Shown: positions 8,750 through 17,489 of the stretch, in pieces | Numbering within the stretch: the first letter of the stretch is position 1 | Layout of the letters: every line of letters begins with the position of its first letter | Assembly: GCF_024273235.1 (NCBI RefSeq) | Contig: NZ_JANBVH010000006.1 | Span: 62,001-126,000, forward strand | Direction: 5' to 3' | Length of the DNA: 64,000 bases | From: Sphingomonas faeni | GTDB lineage: Bacteria; Pseudomonadota; Alphaproteobacteria; Sphingomonadales; Sphingomonadaceae | Made by a program: the position numbers and the translations under genes | Notes under the pieces: generated by a model | Seen by the model: only the letters and a program-made list of their open reading frames with translations | Database searches by the model: none | Told to the model about the DNA's origin: nothing

Positions 8750-9868
8750 ATGAAGACCCGCGCCGCTGTCGCATTCGAGGCAAAAAAACCGCTCGAGATC
8801 GTCGAACTCGACCTCGAAGGGCCGAAATTCGGCGAAGTGCTCGTCGAAATCATGGCGACGGGCATCTGTCATACCGACGCGTACACGCTCGACGGGCTTG
8901 ATTCGGAAGGGTTGTTTCCGAGCGTGCTGGGCCATGAGGGTGCCGGCATCGTCCGGGAAATCGGTGCGGGCGTCACCAGCGTCGCGGTCGGCGATCATGT
9001 GATTCCGCTCTACACCCCCGAATGCCGCCAGTGTAAGTCGTGCCTCAGCCAGAAGACCAACCTGTGCACCGCGATCCGCGCGACACAGGGGAAAGGGCTG
9101 ATGCCCGACGGGACGACGCGGTTCAGCTACAAGGGCCAGCCGATCTTCCATTACATGGGCTGCTCGACCTTCTCGAACTTTACGGTGTTGCCCGAGATCG
9201 CGGTCGCGAAGATCCGCGAGGACGCGCCGTTCGACACGTCGTGCTATGTCGGCTGCGGGGTGACGACGGGGGTCGGCGCGGTGGTGCACACGGCGAAGGT
9301 CCAGCCGGGCGATACGGTCGTGGTGTTCGGGCTCGGCGGGATCGGGCTGAACGTGATCCAGGGCGCGCGGCTCGCCGGCGCGGGCATGATCGTCGGCGTC
9401 GACATCAATCCCGACCGCGAGGAATGGGGGCGTCGCTTCGGCATGACGCACTTCGCCAACCCCAAGGACCCCTCCATCATTGGGGGCGATATCGTCCAGC
9501 ACATCGTCGCGCTGACCGACGGCGGTGCGGACTATACGTTCGACGCGACCGGCAACACGACGGTGATGCGGCAGGCGCTGGAGGCGTGCCACCGCGGCTG
9601 GGGCACCTCGATCGTGATCGGCGTGGCCGAGGCGGGGAAGGAGATCTCGACGCGGCCATTCCAGTTGGTCACCGGGCGCAACTGGCGCGGGACGGCGTTC
9701 GGCGGCGCGCGCGGGCGGACCGATACGCCGAAGATCGTCGACTGGTACATGAACGGCAAGATCGAGATCGATCCGATGATCACGCACCGGCTGACGCTCG
9801 ACGAGATCAACAAGGGCTTCGACCTGATGCACGCCGGCGAGAGCATCCGCTCCGTCGTGATCTATTGA
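8750..9868 (+). CDS. frmA: S-(hydroxymethyl)glutathione dehydrogenase / class III alcohol dehydrogenase
   Basis: This 372-residue zinc enzyme oxidises S-hydroxymethylglutathione (formaldehyde plus glutathione) to S-formylglutathione with NAD+. Catalytic zinc ligands are visible at Cys40 and His62 (GHEGAG); the structural zinc site is the four-Cys stretch [17 protein letters not shown]; the Rossmann loop reads GLGGIGLN. The start at 8750 has AAGGAG about 8 nt upstream. It is the first of three tightly spaced plus-strand genes (dehydrogenase, VOC protein, formylglutathione hydrolase) forming a formaldehyde detoxification operon. The length and motifs are standard for class III enzymes. Confidence 0.96.
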   Translation: MKTRAAVAFEAKKPLEIVELDLEGPKFGEVLVEIMATGICHTDAYTLDGLDSEGLFPSVLGHEGAGIVREIGAGVTSVAVGDHVIPLYTPECRQCKSCLSQKTNLCTAIRATQGKGLMPDGTTRFSYKGQPIFHYMGCSTFSNFTVLPEIAVAKIREDAPFDTSCYVGCGVTTGVGAVVHTAKVQPGDTVVVFGLGGIGLNVIQGARLAGAGMIVGVDINPDREEWGRRFGMTHFANPKDPSIIGGDIVQHIVALTDGGADYTFDATGNTTVMRQALEACHRGWGTSIVIGVAEAGKEISTRPFQLVTGRNWRGTAFGGARGRTDTPKIVDWYMNGKIEIDPMITHRLTLDEINKGFDLMHAGESIRSVVIY

Positions 9869-9879
9869 GGCGCGCGCCC

Positions 9880-10263
9880 ATGTTCACGCACATCATGCTC
9901 GGCGCCGACGATATCGCGGCGTCTAAAGCGTTCTACGATGCAGCCCTGGGTGCGCTCGGCGTTCCCGAGGGCGTCGTCGATGACTGGGGGCGGGTGGTTT
10001 ACGCGCATGACGGCGGGCGCTTCCTGCTGACCAAGCCGATCGACGGTCAGCCGGCGAGCCACGGCAACGGCAGCACGATGGGGTTTGCGGCCGCCTCGAC
10101 GGTGGCGGCCGATGCCTGGCACGCTGCGGGCCTCGCGAATGGCGGGACGGCTTGCGAGGATCCGCCGGGCGTGCGGGAAGCGACCGGCGGGCGGAAGCTG
10201 TACCTCGCATATCTGCGCGATCCGTCGGGGAACAAGATCTGCGCGCTGCACCGGGTCGCGTGA
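9880..10263 (+). CDS. VOC-family (glyoxalase/bleomycin-resistance fold) protein in the formaldehyde operon
   Basis: A 127-residue single-domain VOC protein: MFTHIMLGADDIAASKAFYDAALGALG opens the first beta-alpha-beta-beta-beta module, and RKLYLAYLRDPSGNKICALHR closes the second. VOC folds bind a divalent metal using one or two modules. It starts 11 nt after the dehydrogenase stop, and its TGA overlaps the ATG of the hydrolase (TGATG), so translation is coupled. Acting on glutathione adducts of formaldehyde or a related aldehyde is a reasonable inference from context, but no substrate can be read from the sequence. Confidence 0.88.
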   Translation: MFTHIMLGADDIAASKAFYDAALGALGVPEGVVDDWGRVVYAHDGGRFLLTKPIDGQPASHGNGSTMGFAAASTVAADAWHAAGLANGGTACEDPPGVREATGGRKLYLAYLRDPSGNKICALHRVA

Positions 10264-11099
10264 TGGAAACCGTCTCTACCAGCAAGGCGTATGGCGGCAT
10301 TCAGGGCGTGTACCGCCACGCCTCGACCGCGACCGGCACCGACATGACCTTTGCCGTGTATGTGCCGCCGCATGACGAGGGGGCGCGGTTGCCGGTGTTG
10401 TGGTTCCTGTCGGGGCTGACGTGCACGCATGCGAACGTGATGGACAAGGGCGAGTATCGGCGGGCGTGTGCCGAACTGGGCGTGATCCTGGTTGCGCCGG
10501 ATACGTCGCCGCGCGGGGACGACGTGCCGGATGACGACGCTTACGACTTCGGGAAGGGCGCGGGCTTTTATGTGGACGCGACCGAGGAGCCCTGGGCGGC
10601 GAACTTCCGGATGCGGTCCTATGTGGAGGACGAGCTGCCGGCGCTGATCGCGGCGGAGTTTCCGGTGGCGGACTTGGCGCGGCAGGGGATCTTTGGCCAC
10701 TCGATGGGGGGCCATGGGGCGCTGACGATCGCGTTGCGCAACCCGGATCGGTTCAGGAGCGTGTCGGCGTTCGCGCCGATCGTCGCGCCGCTGCAGTGTC
10801 CCTGGGGCGAGAAGGCGCTTGGCGGCTATCTCGGCGCGGACCGGACGGCGTGGCGCGCGTATGACGCGTGTGCGCTGATCGAGGATGGCGCGCGGCTGGC
10901 CGAAATCCTGGTCGATCAGGGGGATGCGGATGGTTTTCTGGTCGAGCAGTTGAAGCCGGAGTTGCTGGCGGCGGCGTGCGAGGCGGCTGAGATAGACCTG
11001 ACGTTGCGGATGCAGCCGGGGTATGATCACAGCTATAACTTCATCTCGACGTTCATGGCGGACCATGTGGCGTGGCATGCGGAGCGGTTGGGGCGCTGA
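10263..11099 (+). CDS. fghA: S-formylglutathione hydrolase
   Basis: The 278-residue esterase hydrolyses S-formylglutathione to formate and glutathione, the second step after the class III dehydrogenase. The nucleophile elbow is GHSMGG with Ser147; the acid is probably in VDQGDADGF and the base in PGYDHSYNF. The family hallmark LSGLTCTHANVMDKG is present. The start codon overlaps the stop of the VOC gene. The length matches esterase D / FghA proteins. Confidence 0.96.
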   Translation: METVSTSKAYGGIQGVYRHASTATGTDMTFAVYVPPHDEGARLPVLWFLSGLTCTHANVMDKGEYRRACAELGVILVAPDTSPRGDDVPDDDAYDFGKGAGFYVDATEEPWAANFRMRSYVEDELPALIAAEFPVADLARQGIFGHSMGGHGALTIALRNPDRFRSVSAFAPIVAPLQCPWGEKALGGYLGADRTAWRAYDACALIEDGARLAEILVDQGDADGFLVEQLKPELLAAACEAAEIDLTLRMQPGYDHSYNFISTFMADHVAWHAERLGR

Positions 11100-11405
11100 C
11101 CGCGGTTTCGATGGTTCGAGGCTGTCGGTGTGCAGGCCGTGCCCTCACCCTCGCCGCCTTCGGCGTCTCTCCCTCTCCCGATGGGAGAGGGAAGGGGCCC
11201 GCGGCGTCTTCTCCCTGGGAAGGGCGAGGGCGAGGACCAACGTAGTCCGAATTATGCGTGAACCAGACCGTCGCTGCATCCCCACGTCGTCCTGAGGAAA
11301 GTTAGGGCCCGGGGTGACGAGCGTTGCGCTGGTTGGCTCTGGGTCCTGACTTTCGTCAGGATGACGGTGATGCGTAGGACGGTCGTATCGATGTCCGATT
11401 GACCA

Positions 11406-11528
11406 ATCCTCCCCCGCCAGGGGGAGGTGGCTGGCTCTTGCCAGACGGAGGGGGAGGTAAGGTGTAACCTCTGTTCCGTGTCCTCCCCCTCCGTCGCTTC
11501 GCGACACCTCCCCCTGGCGGGGGAGGAT
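11406..11528. repeat. Large intergenic palindrome, family C copy 1
   Basis: The outer arms ATCCTCCCCCGCCAGGGGG and its complement near 11510-11528 enclose GCCAGACGGAGGGGGAGG and CCTCCCCCTCCGTCGC. Closely related copies are at 36316-36437 and 53986-54108. It sits in the 469-nt gap between the convergent ends of fghA and the TonB receptor gene. The left part of that gap (11140-11195) also has a shorter hairpin, CCCTCTCCCGATGGGAGAGGG. No gene is visible in the gap. Confidence 0.8.
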
Positions 11529-11568
11529 CAGTTAGCCGTCCTGTCCTGTGGACTTGCCCCGCGCGCCT

Positions 11569-14541
11569 TCAGAACTTGAACCCGGCCGCGACGCCATACC
11601 GGCGTGGTTCGATCGTGAAGATGTTCGTGAACAGCCCGGCGGACTGGTCGGTCACATATTGTCCGGTCGTCGCATCGTTGTTGGTCAGATTCTGCACATA
11701 GGCGCGGACGTAGAAGCGGTCTTCGCGGGCGTTGAGCTGGACCTGCATGTTGACGACTTCATACCCCGGGATCCGGTCGATCTGGGTGTTGAAGATGCTG
11801 CCCGAGAGACCGCCGGTATAGTTGAGGTCGGCACGCGGCACGAGGCTCATGCCGTTGGCGAAGTCGATCGTGTATTGCGCGCCGACCGACCATTTGTAGG
11901 TCGGCGCCTGGGGCAGGCGGTTGCCGCGGATGTTGGTGGTCACGCCGTCGAGCACCGACACGCCGCTCGCCGCGGCGTTGGCCCCCAGCGCGGAGCATAT
12001 CCCGAACGCGCCGGTCGCCGAGATCGTCGGGATCGCGGTCGGTGCGCGCAGGCCGATCGCGCGATTGACCAGCGCGACATAGCCGTTCGCCAGTGCCGCA
12101 TTGCCCGCGACGTTCGGCACGACGACGCAGTTCGACGCATTGGTGATGTCCTTGATGATCACCGCGTCCGCACGACCGCCCGATACGTCGCGCGGGTTCA
12201 CCAGGAACTTGTCGCTCGAGACCTTCGAATGGAGGTAGCTGGCGTTCATGTTGACCACGAACGCCGGCACAGGGCTCATGATCGCCTCCGCCTCGACGCC
12301 GTAGATATCGGCGTCGACATTGTCGTTGACCGAGGTCCGCGCGACGATCCGGCTCAGCTGCAAATTCTTGTACTGATAATAGAAGCCGGTGAGGTTCAGC
12401 CTGAACTGGCCGCCGCCAAAGGTGTTCTTCGAGCCGATCTCGTACGCGTTGACCTGTTCGGGCAGGAACGTGCTGCTGACGTTGAACATCGGCAACAGCG
12501 GCGGGTTGATCCCGCCCGACTTATACCCGCGCGAGTAGGACGCGTAGAGCAGGTTGTTCTCGGTGATCCGGTAATCGATCACCGCCCGTCCGGTCAGTCG
12601 CGAGAAGCTGACCTGTGCATTGGCGAACTCCTGGCGCCCCGGCAGGTTCGGGTCGAAATCGACCGTGCCGTAATCCAGCCCCTGCTCGATCCCGGTCGCG
12701 CCGATCGGCGTCAGCACGTTGAGCGCGAGGTTGCGCGCCTGGTCGGTCTTCTCGTCATGGTTGTAGCGCAGGCCGACCGTCAGCTTCAGCTTGTCGGTGA
12801 ACTTGAAATAGGTCTCGCCGAAGATGCCGTAGGATTTCAGGCGGAACTCTACGTCGCTGTTGCGATAGAACGGCGTCGACAGGAAATAGCCGTTGCCAGC
12901 CGGTATTCTCGGGTCTGCAGACGCTCTCGCCGAGCCGAGGATGCCCGAGGCATAATCCAGCCCGAACGCGTTGACGAAATAGTCGGTGTTGGTCGATTTG
13001 CTGTCGACATAGATGCCGCCGAGCAGGAAGTTGAACATCCCGTCGAAATTGCTGTCGAGATGCGCTTCGGCGGAAAACTGGCGGCTCTTCTGGCGCGAGC
13101 GATCGAAGTCGAGGCTCTGCGCATAGCACCCGATCGAGTTGCCGCCATAAATGCCGACATTGTTCGGATCGGCGGCGGACTGGCACACGCCGCCGGCGGG
13201 GCCGTTGGGGATCAGCGCCTGCCGCACGCCGTTGAGGAACGCGAACGGCGATCCGGTGCGCGCGAGTGCATTGAGCGTGGCGAGCCCGACATTGTTCGTC
13301 AGCGGGTTCTCGACCGCGAGGTTGTAGTCGGCGGTGCTGTCGACGACGTTGCGCGTGTAGCCACCGGTGAAGTTCAGGCTGACCGGGCCGAAATCGTGGA
13401 AGATCTTCGCGGTATATTGCTCCTCCTCGGCGAAATAGGTCGGGCTGTAGTCGAGCGATACGGTCCGCACGTCCGATGGGTTGACCACGCCGGCATAGGT
13501 ATCCTGGCCGTAAAGGCTCTGCAGCCCGAAGCGTCCCAGCGCGGGGTTGTTGACCGCGAAGAACTCGCTCGAACTGAGCACCGCCGCCAGCGTCGAATTG
13601 CCGTTCGCGGTCTCGTTGGCGAGGCGGTCGGGAAGGCAGCCGAGGATGCCGGTCGGATCGCGGTGGCAGAGCTGCTTCTGCAAGCGCGAGCGATCGTCCT
13701 TCTCGCGGAAATACGATCCTATCAGGTCGATCCGGGTGCTGCTGCTCGGCTCCCACGACAGCGTGCCGCGCACCGAATACAGATCCCGTCCGTCGATGTC
13801 GCGACCGTCGTACAGGTTCTTGGTATAGCCGTCGCGGTTGAGATAGGTGCCGGCGACGCGGATGCCGAGCGTGTCGGTGAAGGGCAGGTTGATCATCGCC
13901 CGCACGCGCTTCGAATCGTAATTGCCATATTCGAACTCGGCGGCGGAATGCACGCCGGTGAGGTCGGGCTTGGCGGAGATGAAGTTGACCACGCCCGAGG
14001 TCGCGTTGCGGCCGAACAGCGTGCCCTGCGGACCGCGGAGAACCTCGATCCGCTCCAGATCGAAGAACTCGCTCTCGAACAGGCGGGTCGTCACAAGCGG
14101 CATGTCGTTGACGTGGATACCGGTCGCGGTGTCGCAGGTCGCGCCGGTGCACAGATCGCCGATCCCGCGGATCGTGAAGCTCGACGTGGTGAAGTTGGTC
14201 TTGGTGAAAGTGATGTTGGGCAGCGTCTGCTGGAGCGCGCTCGGGTTGACGATCTGCTGCTTGGCGATGTTGTCAGCGGTAAAAGCGCTCACAGCAATCG
14301 GAACAACCTGCAAACGCTGCGATTGGCGTTGGGCGGTAATCACGATATCCTGCGCACCATAGGGATCGGTCGGCGGCGCGGTGGAGACGTCTTGGGTCGT
14401 CTGCGTAGAGGGGGCCTCCTGACCGGGCCCATTGGTGGGTGCGGTGTTTTCAGCCGTTGTCGTGGTGGCCGTCTGCGCCATTGCCGGCGCAATCGACAGG
14501 AGTATCATCGCCGAAGCGGCGAGCAATTCGAACTTAGCCAT
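11569..14541 (-). CDS. TonB-dependent receptor
   Basis: A 990-residue outer-membrane receptor. It has a signal peptide (residues 1-22, ending AMA-Q), a variable linker, a plug domain beginning DIVITAQRQSQRLQ (TonB-box region) with RGIG, VEVLRGPQGTLFGRNATSG-type signatures, and a 22-strand barrel ending in the terminal aromatic GVAAGFKF. These receptors import scarce substrates such as siderophores, vitamins or oligosaccharides using TonB energy; the substrate here is not evident. The start at 14541 has GAGAGGA upstream, while the open frame continues uselessly to 14919. It is divergent from folE. No obvious partner transporter gene is adjacent. Confidence 0.94.
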   Translation of the reverse strand: MAKFELLAASAMILLSIAPAMAQTATTTTAENTAPTNGPGQEAPSTQTTQDVSTAPPTDPYGAQDIVITAQRQSQRLQVVPIAVSAFTADNIAKQQIVNPSALQQTLPNITFTKTNFTTSSFTIRGIGDLCTGATCDTATGIHVNDMPLVTTRLFESEFFDLERIEVLRGPQGTLFGRNATSGVVNFISAKPDLTGVHSAAEFEYGNYDSKRVRAMINLPFTDTLGIRVAGTYLNRDGYTKNLYDGRDIDGRDLYSVRGTLSWEPSSSTRIDLIGSYFREKDDRSRLQKQLCHRDPTGILGCLPDRLANETANGNSTLAAVLSSSEFFAVNNPALGRFGLQSLYGQDTYAGVVNPSDVRTVSLDYSPTYFAEEEQYTAKIFHDFGPVSLNFTGGYTRNVVDSTADYNLAVENPLTNNVGLATLNALARTGSPFAFLNGVRQALIPNGPAGGVCQSAADPNNVGIYGGNSIGCYAQSLDFDRSRQKSRQFSAEAHLDSNFDGMFNFLLGGIYVDSKSTNTDYFVNAFGLDYASGILGSARASADPRIPAGNGYFLSTPFYRNSDVEFRLKSYGIFGETYFKFTDKLKLTVGLRYNHDEKTDQARNLALNVLTPIGATGIEQGLDYGTVDFDPNLPGRQEFANAQVSFSRLTGRAVIDYRITENNLLYASYSRGYKSGGINPPLLPMFNVSSTFLPEQVNAYEIGSKNTFGGGQFRLNLTGFYYQYKNLQLSRIVARTSVNDNVDADIYGVEAEAIMSPVPAFVVNMNASYLHSKVSSDKFLVNPRDVSGGRADAVIIKDITNASNCVVVPNVAGNAALANGYVALVNRAIGLRAPTAIPTISATGAFGICSALGANAAASGVSVLDGVTTNIRGNRLPQAPTYKWSVGAQYTIDFANGMSLVPRADLNYTGGLSGSIFNTQIDRIPGYEVVNMQVQLNAREDRFYVRAYVQNLTNNDATTGQYVTDQSAGLFTNIFTIEPRRYGVAAGFKF

Positions 14542-14605
14542 GGCAGTCCTCTCCCCGATCGTGCCGGTCTTTGCCGATTCACGATTTAGTTTTTCAGGTA
14601 TGGCG

Positions 14606-14634
14606 AAGTAACGATTAAAAAAATCAATCGTCAA
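14606..14634 (-). promoter_or_regulatory. Candidate sigma-70 promoter for the TonB receptor
   Basis: On the minus strand TTGACG (14634-14629) is followed by a 17-nt A/T-rich spacer and TTACTT (14611-14606). The -35 is good, the -10 is weak. It lies 65 nt upstream of the receptor start in the divergent intergenic region. Confidence 0.35.
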
Positions 14635-14744
14635 CGCTTTTTCGTGCCCGGAAAACGGGGATTTACGGCAAGTGGCCGAAATGAAACAGTTGCAAAAGAG
14701 GACCCATGTTCTGATGTTTGGGTATGCTGATAAAGGGTGTTGCG

Positions 14745-15383
14745 ATGCGGGATGAACTGGGCGGGTCCGCAGGGCAGGCGGGTGCTGACGATGTGGTGGG
14801 CCCCGACGGCAAGCTGATTGTGCCCGAAGACGTAGCGTCGGCGATCCGTACGCTGATCCGTTGGGCGGGCGACGATCCGACGCGAGAGGGGCTGCTCGAT
14901 ACGCCGCGGCGTGTTGCACGTGCGTGGAAGGAATATTGCGCGGGCTATGGCGACGATCCCGCGAAACATCTCGACCGCGTGTTCGAGGAAGTCGGCGGCT
15001 ATGACGAGATCGTGCTGTTGAAGGACATCCCGTTCCAGTCGCATTGCGAGCATCACATGGCGCCGATCATCGGCAAGGCGCACATCGCTTACCTGCCGCG
15101 CAACCATGTCGTCGGCATCTCGAAGCTCGCGCGCGTGCTCCACGGGTTCGCGCGGCGGTTGCAGGTGCAGGAGCGGCTGACCGCGGAAGTGGCGGACTGC
15201 ATCTGGGACAACCTGAAGCCGCAGGGCGTCGCGGTGGTGATCGAGGCGAGCCATGCGTGCATGACCGCGCGCGGCGTCCGGACGCCGGGGGTTACGATGG
15301 TGACGAGCCGGATGATGGGCGTGTTCCGCGACGACGAACGCAGCCGCAAGGAAGTGCTGGCGTTGATGGGACAGCGCGCCTGA
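14745..15383 (+). CDS. folE: GTP cyclohydrolase I
   Basis: FolE converts GTP to 7,8-dihydroneopterin triphosphate, the first step of folate and pterin synthesis. The zinc ligands are visible as Cys101 and His104 in SHCEHHMAP and Cys172 in [11 protein letters not shown]. The start at 14745 (MRDELGG) has AAGGG about 7 nt upstream; TTG 14718 and ATG 14724 are possible longer starts. The stop overlaps the ATG of the next gene (TGATG), so the three pterin genes folE, the SDR and folB are probably co-transcribed and translationally coupled. Confidence 0.96.
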   Translation: MRDELGGSAGQAGADDVVGPDGKLIVPEDVASAIRTLIRWAGDDPTREGLLDTPRRVARAWKEYCAGYGDDPAKHLDRVFEEVGGYDEIVLLKDIPFQSHCEHHMAPIIGKAHIAYLPRNHVVGISKLARVLHGFARRLQVQERLTAEVADCIWDNLKPQGVAVVIEASHACMTARGVRTPGVTMVTSRMMGVFRDDERSRKEVLALMGQRA

Positions 15384-16153
15384 TGCGGACCGTGCTGGTC
15401 ACGAGCGGGGCGAAGCGGCTGGGCGCGGCGATCGTGCAGCGGCTGGTGGCGGATGGTCATGCGGTGGTCGTGCACCAGGGGCATTCGCGGGACGAGGCCG
15501 AGGCGCTGGTGGCGGAAATCATCGGCGAGGGCGGTCGTGCCGCGGCGGTGGCGGGCGACCTGAGTGACCTCGGCGCGATCGGCGACCTGTTCGCGGCGGC
15601 GCGGACTGCGATCGGCGGGTCGATAGACGGACTGGTCAACTGCGCCTCACGGTTCGAATTTGATCGGCCGCCCAGCGTCGATCCGATGCTGTTCGCCGAC
15701 CTTGGCGCGATCAATTGCGGTGCGCCGGTGTTGCTCGCCTCGGCGCTGGCGGCGCAGGACGACGTGGCGGACGGCGCGGTGGTGAATGTGCTCGACCAGA
15801 AGGTCGCGAACCTCAACCCCGATTTCTTCTCGTACAGCTGCGGGAAGATTGCGCTGGAGGGTGCGACGACGATGCTGGCGCAGGCGCTGGGCCCGCGCAT
15901 TGCGGTCAACGCGGTCTCGCCGGGGCTGACGCTGCCGAGCGGCGACCAGACCGACGCGGAGTTCGCGGCGGTGGCGAGCGAAAATCTGTTGCGGCGACCG
16001 GTCGGCGCAGAGGCAGTGGCCGATGCGGTGGCGTGGCTGCTGACCGCAAAGAGCGTGACGGGGCAGAATATATTCGTCGATTGCGGGCAGCGGTTTTTGC
16101 GCCGCGACGGCGACGTGATGTTCGATCGGGATCATGGGGCGCGACATGGCTGA
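15383..16153 (+). CDS. Short-chain dehydrogenase, probable FolM-like dihydromonapterin/dihydrofolate reductase
   Basis: A 256-residue SDR. It has the cofactor loop TSGAKRLGAAI (residues 7-17), NCASRFEFD in place of the usual NAG motif, the YSCGK catalytic Tyr-x3-Lys, and PGLTLPSGDQ after strand 6. The TxxAKRxG loop with a following H-S-R (HQGHSRDEA) is typical of pteridine reductases and FolM, which use NADPH to reduce dihydromonapterin or dihydrofolate. Its position between folE and folB, with overlapping start and stop codons on both sides, supports a pterin role. I did not give it the folM symbol because sequence alone cannot separate it from other pteridine reductases. Confidence 0.82.
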   Translation: MRTVLVTSGAKRLGAAIVQRLVADGHAVVVHQGHSRDEAEALVAEIIGEGGRAAAVAGDLSDLGAIGDLFAAARTAIGGSIDGLVNCASRFEFDRPPSVDPMLFADLGAINCGAPVLLASALAAQDDVADGAVVNVLDQKVANLNPDFFSYSCGKIALEGATTMLAQALGPRIAVNAVSPGLTLPSGDQTDAEFAAVASENLLRRPVGAEAVADAVAWLLTAKSVTGQNIFVDCGQRFLRRDGDVMFDRDHGARHG

Positions 16154-16502
16154 ATTCACGACGATCCTCGACGGGCTCGAGGTCATGATGCGGCTCGGCA
16201 TCCATCCGCACGAGGTGGCGCCGCAGCGCGTGGTCGTTTCGGTCGAGATGAGGGTGGTGTATCCGGCGCCGCTCGGCGAGGATGCGATCGAGGAAGTGCT
16301 CGATTATGATTTCGTCCGCGCGGGGATCCTGGCGATGGTGGCGGAACGCCCGTTCAAGTTGCAGGAGACGCTGTGCGAGGGGATCGCGGCGTTGTGCCTG
16401 GGTGACGAACGGGTGAGGCGGGTCGAGATCGAGACGATGAAAACCGACGTCTACCCGGACGCTGCGATCGGTTGCCGGATCGTGCGGGAGCGAGGGATCT
16501 AG
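16134..16502 (+). CDS. folB: Dihydroneopterin aldolase
   Basis: FolB cleaves 7,8-dihydroneopterin to 6-hydroxymethyl-dihydropterin and glycolaldehyde. The 122-residue protein shows the core LGIHPHEVAPQRVVV, VLDYDFVRAGI and KTDVYPDAA segments, with the likely catalytic Lys in ETMKTD. It overlaps the SDR gene by 20 nt; the second ATG at 16146 (MAEFTTILDGLEV) is an equally plausible start and would still overlap by 8 nt. Confidence 0.92.
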   Translation: MGRDMAEFTTILDGLEVMMRLGIHPHEVAPQRVVVSVEMRVVYPAPLGEDAIEEVLDYDFVRAGILAMVAERPFKLQETLCEGIAALCLGDERVRRVEIETMKTDVYPDAAIGCRIVRERGI

Positions 16503-16519
16503 CGGGGGTCATACTCAAC

Positions 16520-16615
16520 CGTCATTCCCGCGCAGGCGGGAACCCATACTGGCAAACCTCGCGACTTGATCGCGACCGTTTGAGCATCTGGGTCCCCGCC
16601 TCCGCGGGGATGACG
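16520..16615. repeat. Intergenic palindromic repeat, family D copy 2
   Basis: The arms CGTCATTCCCGCGCAGGCGG and GCCTCCGCGGGGATGACGC are those of the copy at 6626-6716. It lies after folB; the rest of the gap to 16767 shows only the ribosome site of the next gene. Confidence 0.75.
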
Positions 16616-16767
16616 CTCTTCACGTGCTCTTCACGTGTCGGCCGGATATTTCACCAGTCCGGGATGACAGGCAATTTTTGGCGACCTCTCCTTTAAAATG
16701 CTGAATGTCGATCCGATCCTGGAGCCGGTTCGTTCTCTCCCCGTAATCCCCGATCCGGAGACCGAAA

Positions 16768-17445
16768 TTGAACATTCTCGTCGTCCTCACCTCGCATGCC
16801 GATCTCGGCGATACCGGCCGCAAGACGGGCTTCTGGCTCGAGGAACTCGCCGCACCCTATTACGTGTTCAAGGACGCCGGCGCGGATATCACGCTCGCGT
16901 CGCCAGCGGGTGGCCAGCCACCGCTCGATCCGAGCAGCGCCAAGCCCGACGCGCAGACCGACGCGACCCGGAGGTTCGAGGCCGATGCGGAGGCCACCGC
17001 CGCACTCGCTGATACGCGCAAGCTCGCCGAGATGCGGATCGCCGATTATGACGCGGTGTTCTATCCGGGCGGGCACGGACCGCTCTGGGATCTCGCCAAC
17101 GATCCGGCCTCCATCGCGCTGATCGAGGACGCCATCGGCGCGGGCAAGCCCGTCGCGCTGGTCTGCCACGCACCCGGCGTGCTGCGCGACGTGAAGGCGG
17201 CCGATGGCACGTCGCTCGTCAAGGGCAAGACGGTCACCGGCTTCACCAATAGCGAGGAGGCAGCGGTCGGGCTCAGCGATATCGTCCCTTTCCTCGTCGA
17301 GGACATGCTCGGGCAGCAGGGTGGCAACTATTCGAAGACCGCCGACTGGGGCGTGCATGTCGTCGAGGACGGCCTGCTGATCACCGGGCAGAACCCTGCG
17401 TCGTCGGAGAAGGCGGCGCAGGCATTGCTGGCGAAGTTGGCGTAA
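16768..17445 (+). CDS. DJ-1/PfpI-family type 1 glutamine amidotransferase-like protein
   Basis: A 225-residue DJ-1/PfpI-superfamily protein. The nucleophile elbow is LVCHAPGVL, with a conserved Glu early in the chain (GFWLEELAAPYYVF) and YPGGHGPLWDLA. It resembles Hsp31/HchA-like and general stress amidotransferase-like proteins that act as deglycases, glyoxalases or chaperones. The start is a TTG at 16768: GGAG lies 7 nt upstream, and no ATG is available before the conserved NILVVLTSH strand. It is a single gene ending convergently with leuA. Confidence 0.88.
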   Translation: MNILVVLTSHADLGDTGRKTGFWLEELAAPYYVFKDAGADITLASPAGGQPPLDPSSAKPDAQTDATRRFEADAEATAALADTRKLAEMRIADYDAVFYPGGHGPLWDLANDPASIALIEDAIGAGKPVALVCHAPGVLRDVKAADGTSLVKGKTVTGFTNSEEAAVGLSDIVPFLVEDMLGQQGGNYSKTADWGVHVVEDGLLITGQNPASSEKAAQALLAKLA

Positions 17446-17452
17446 GAGGAAG

Positions 17453-17477
17453 CGGCCACCGGTTCAGCCGGTGGCCG
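17453..17477. terminator. Bidirectional hairpin between the convergent DJ-1 gene and leuA
   Basis: CGGCCACCGG (17453-17462) and CCGGTGGCCG (17468-17477) form a perfect 10-bp stem with a 5-nt loop, centred in the 44-nt gap between two convergent genes. There is no long T tract on either side. Confidence 0.7.
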
Positions 17478-17489
17478 TCCTTGGCGAGG

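Noticed and set aside
11548..14589. 1013-codon plus-strand ORF opposite the first TonB receptor
   Set aside because: Shadow of the receptor gene; composition is Arg/Val/Asp-rich and no motif is visible, while the minus strand has plug and barrel signatures.
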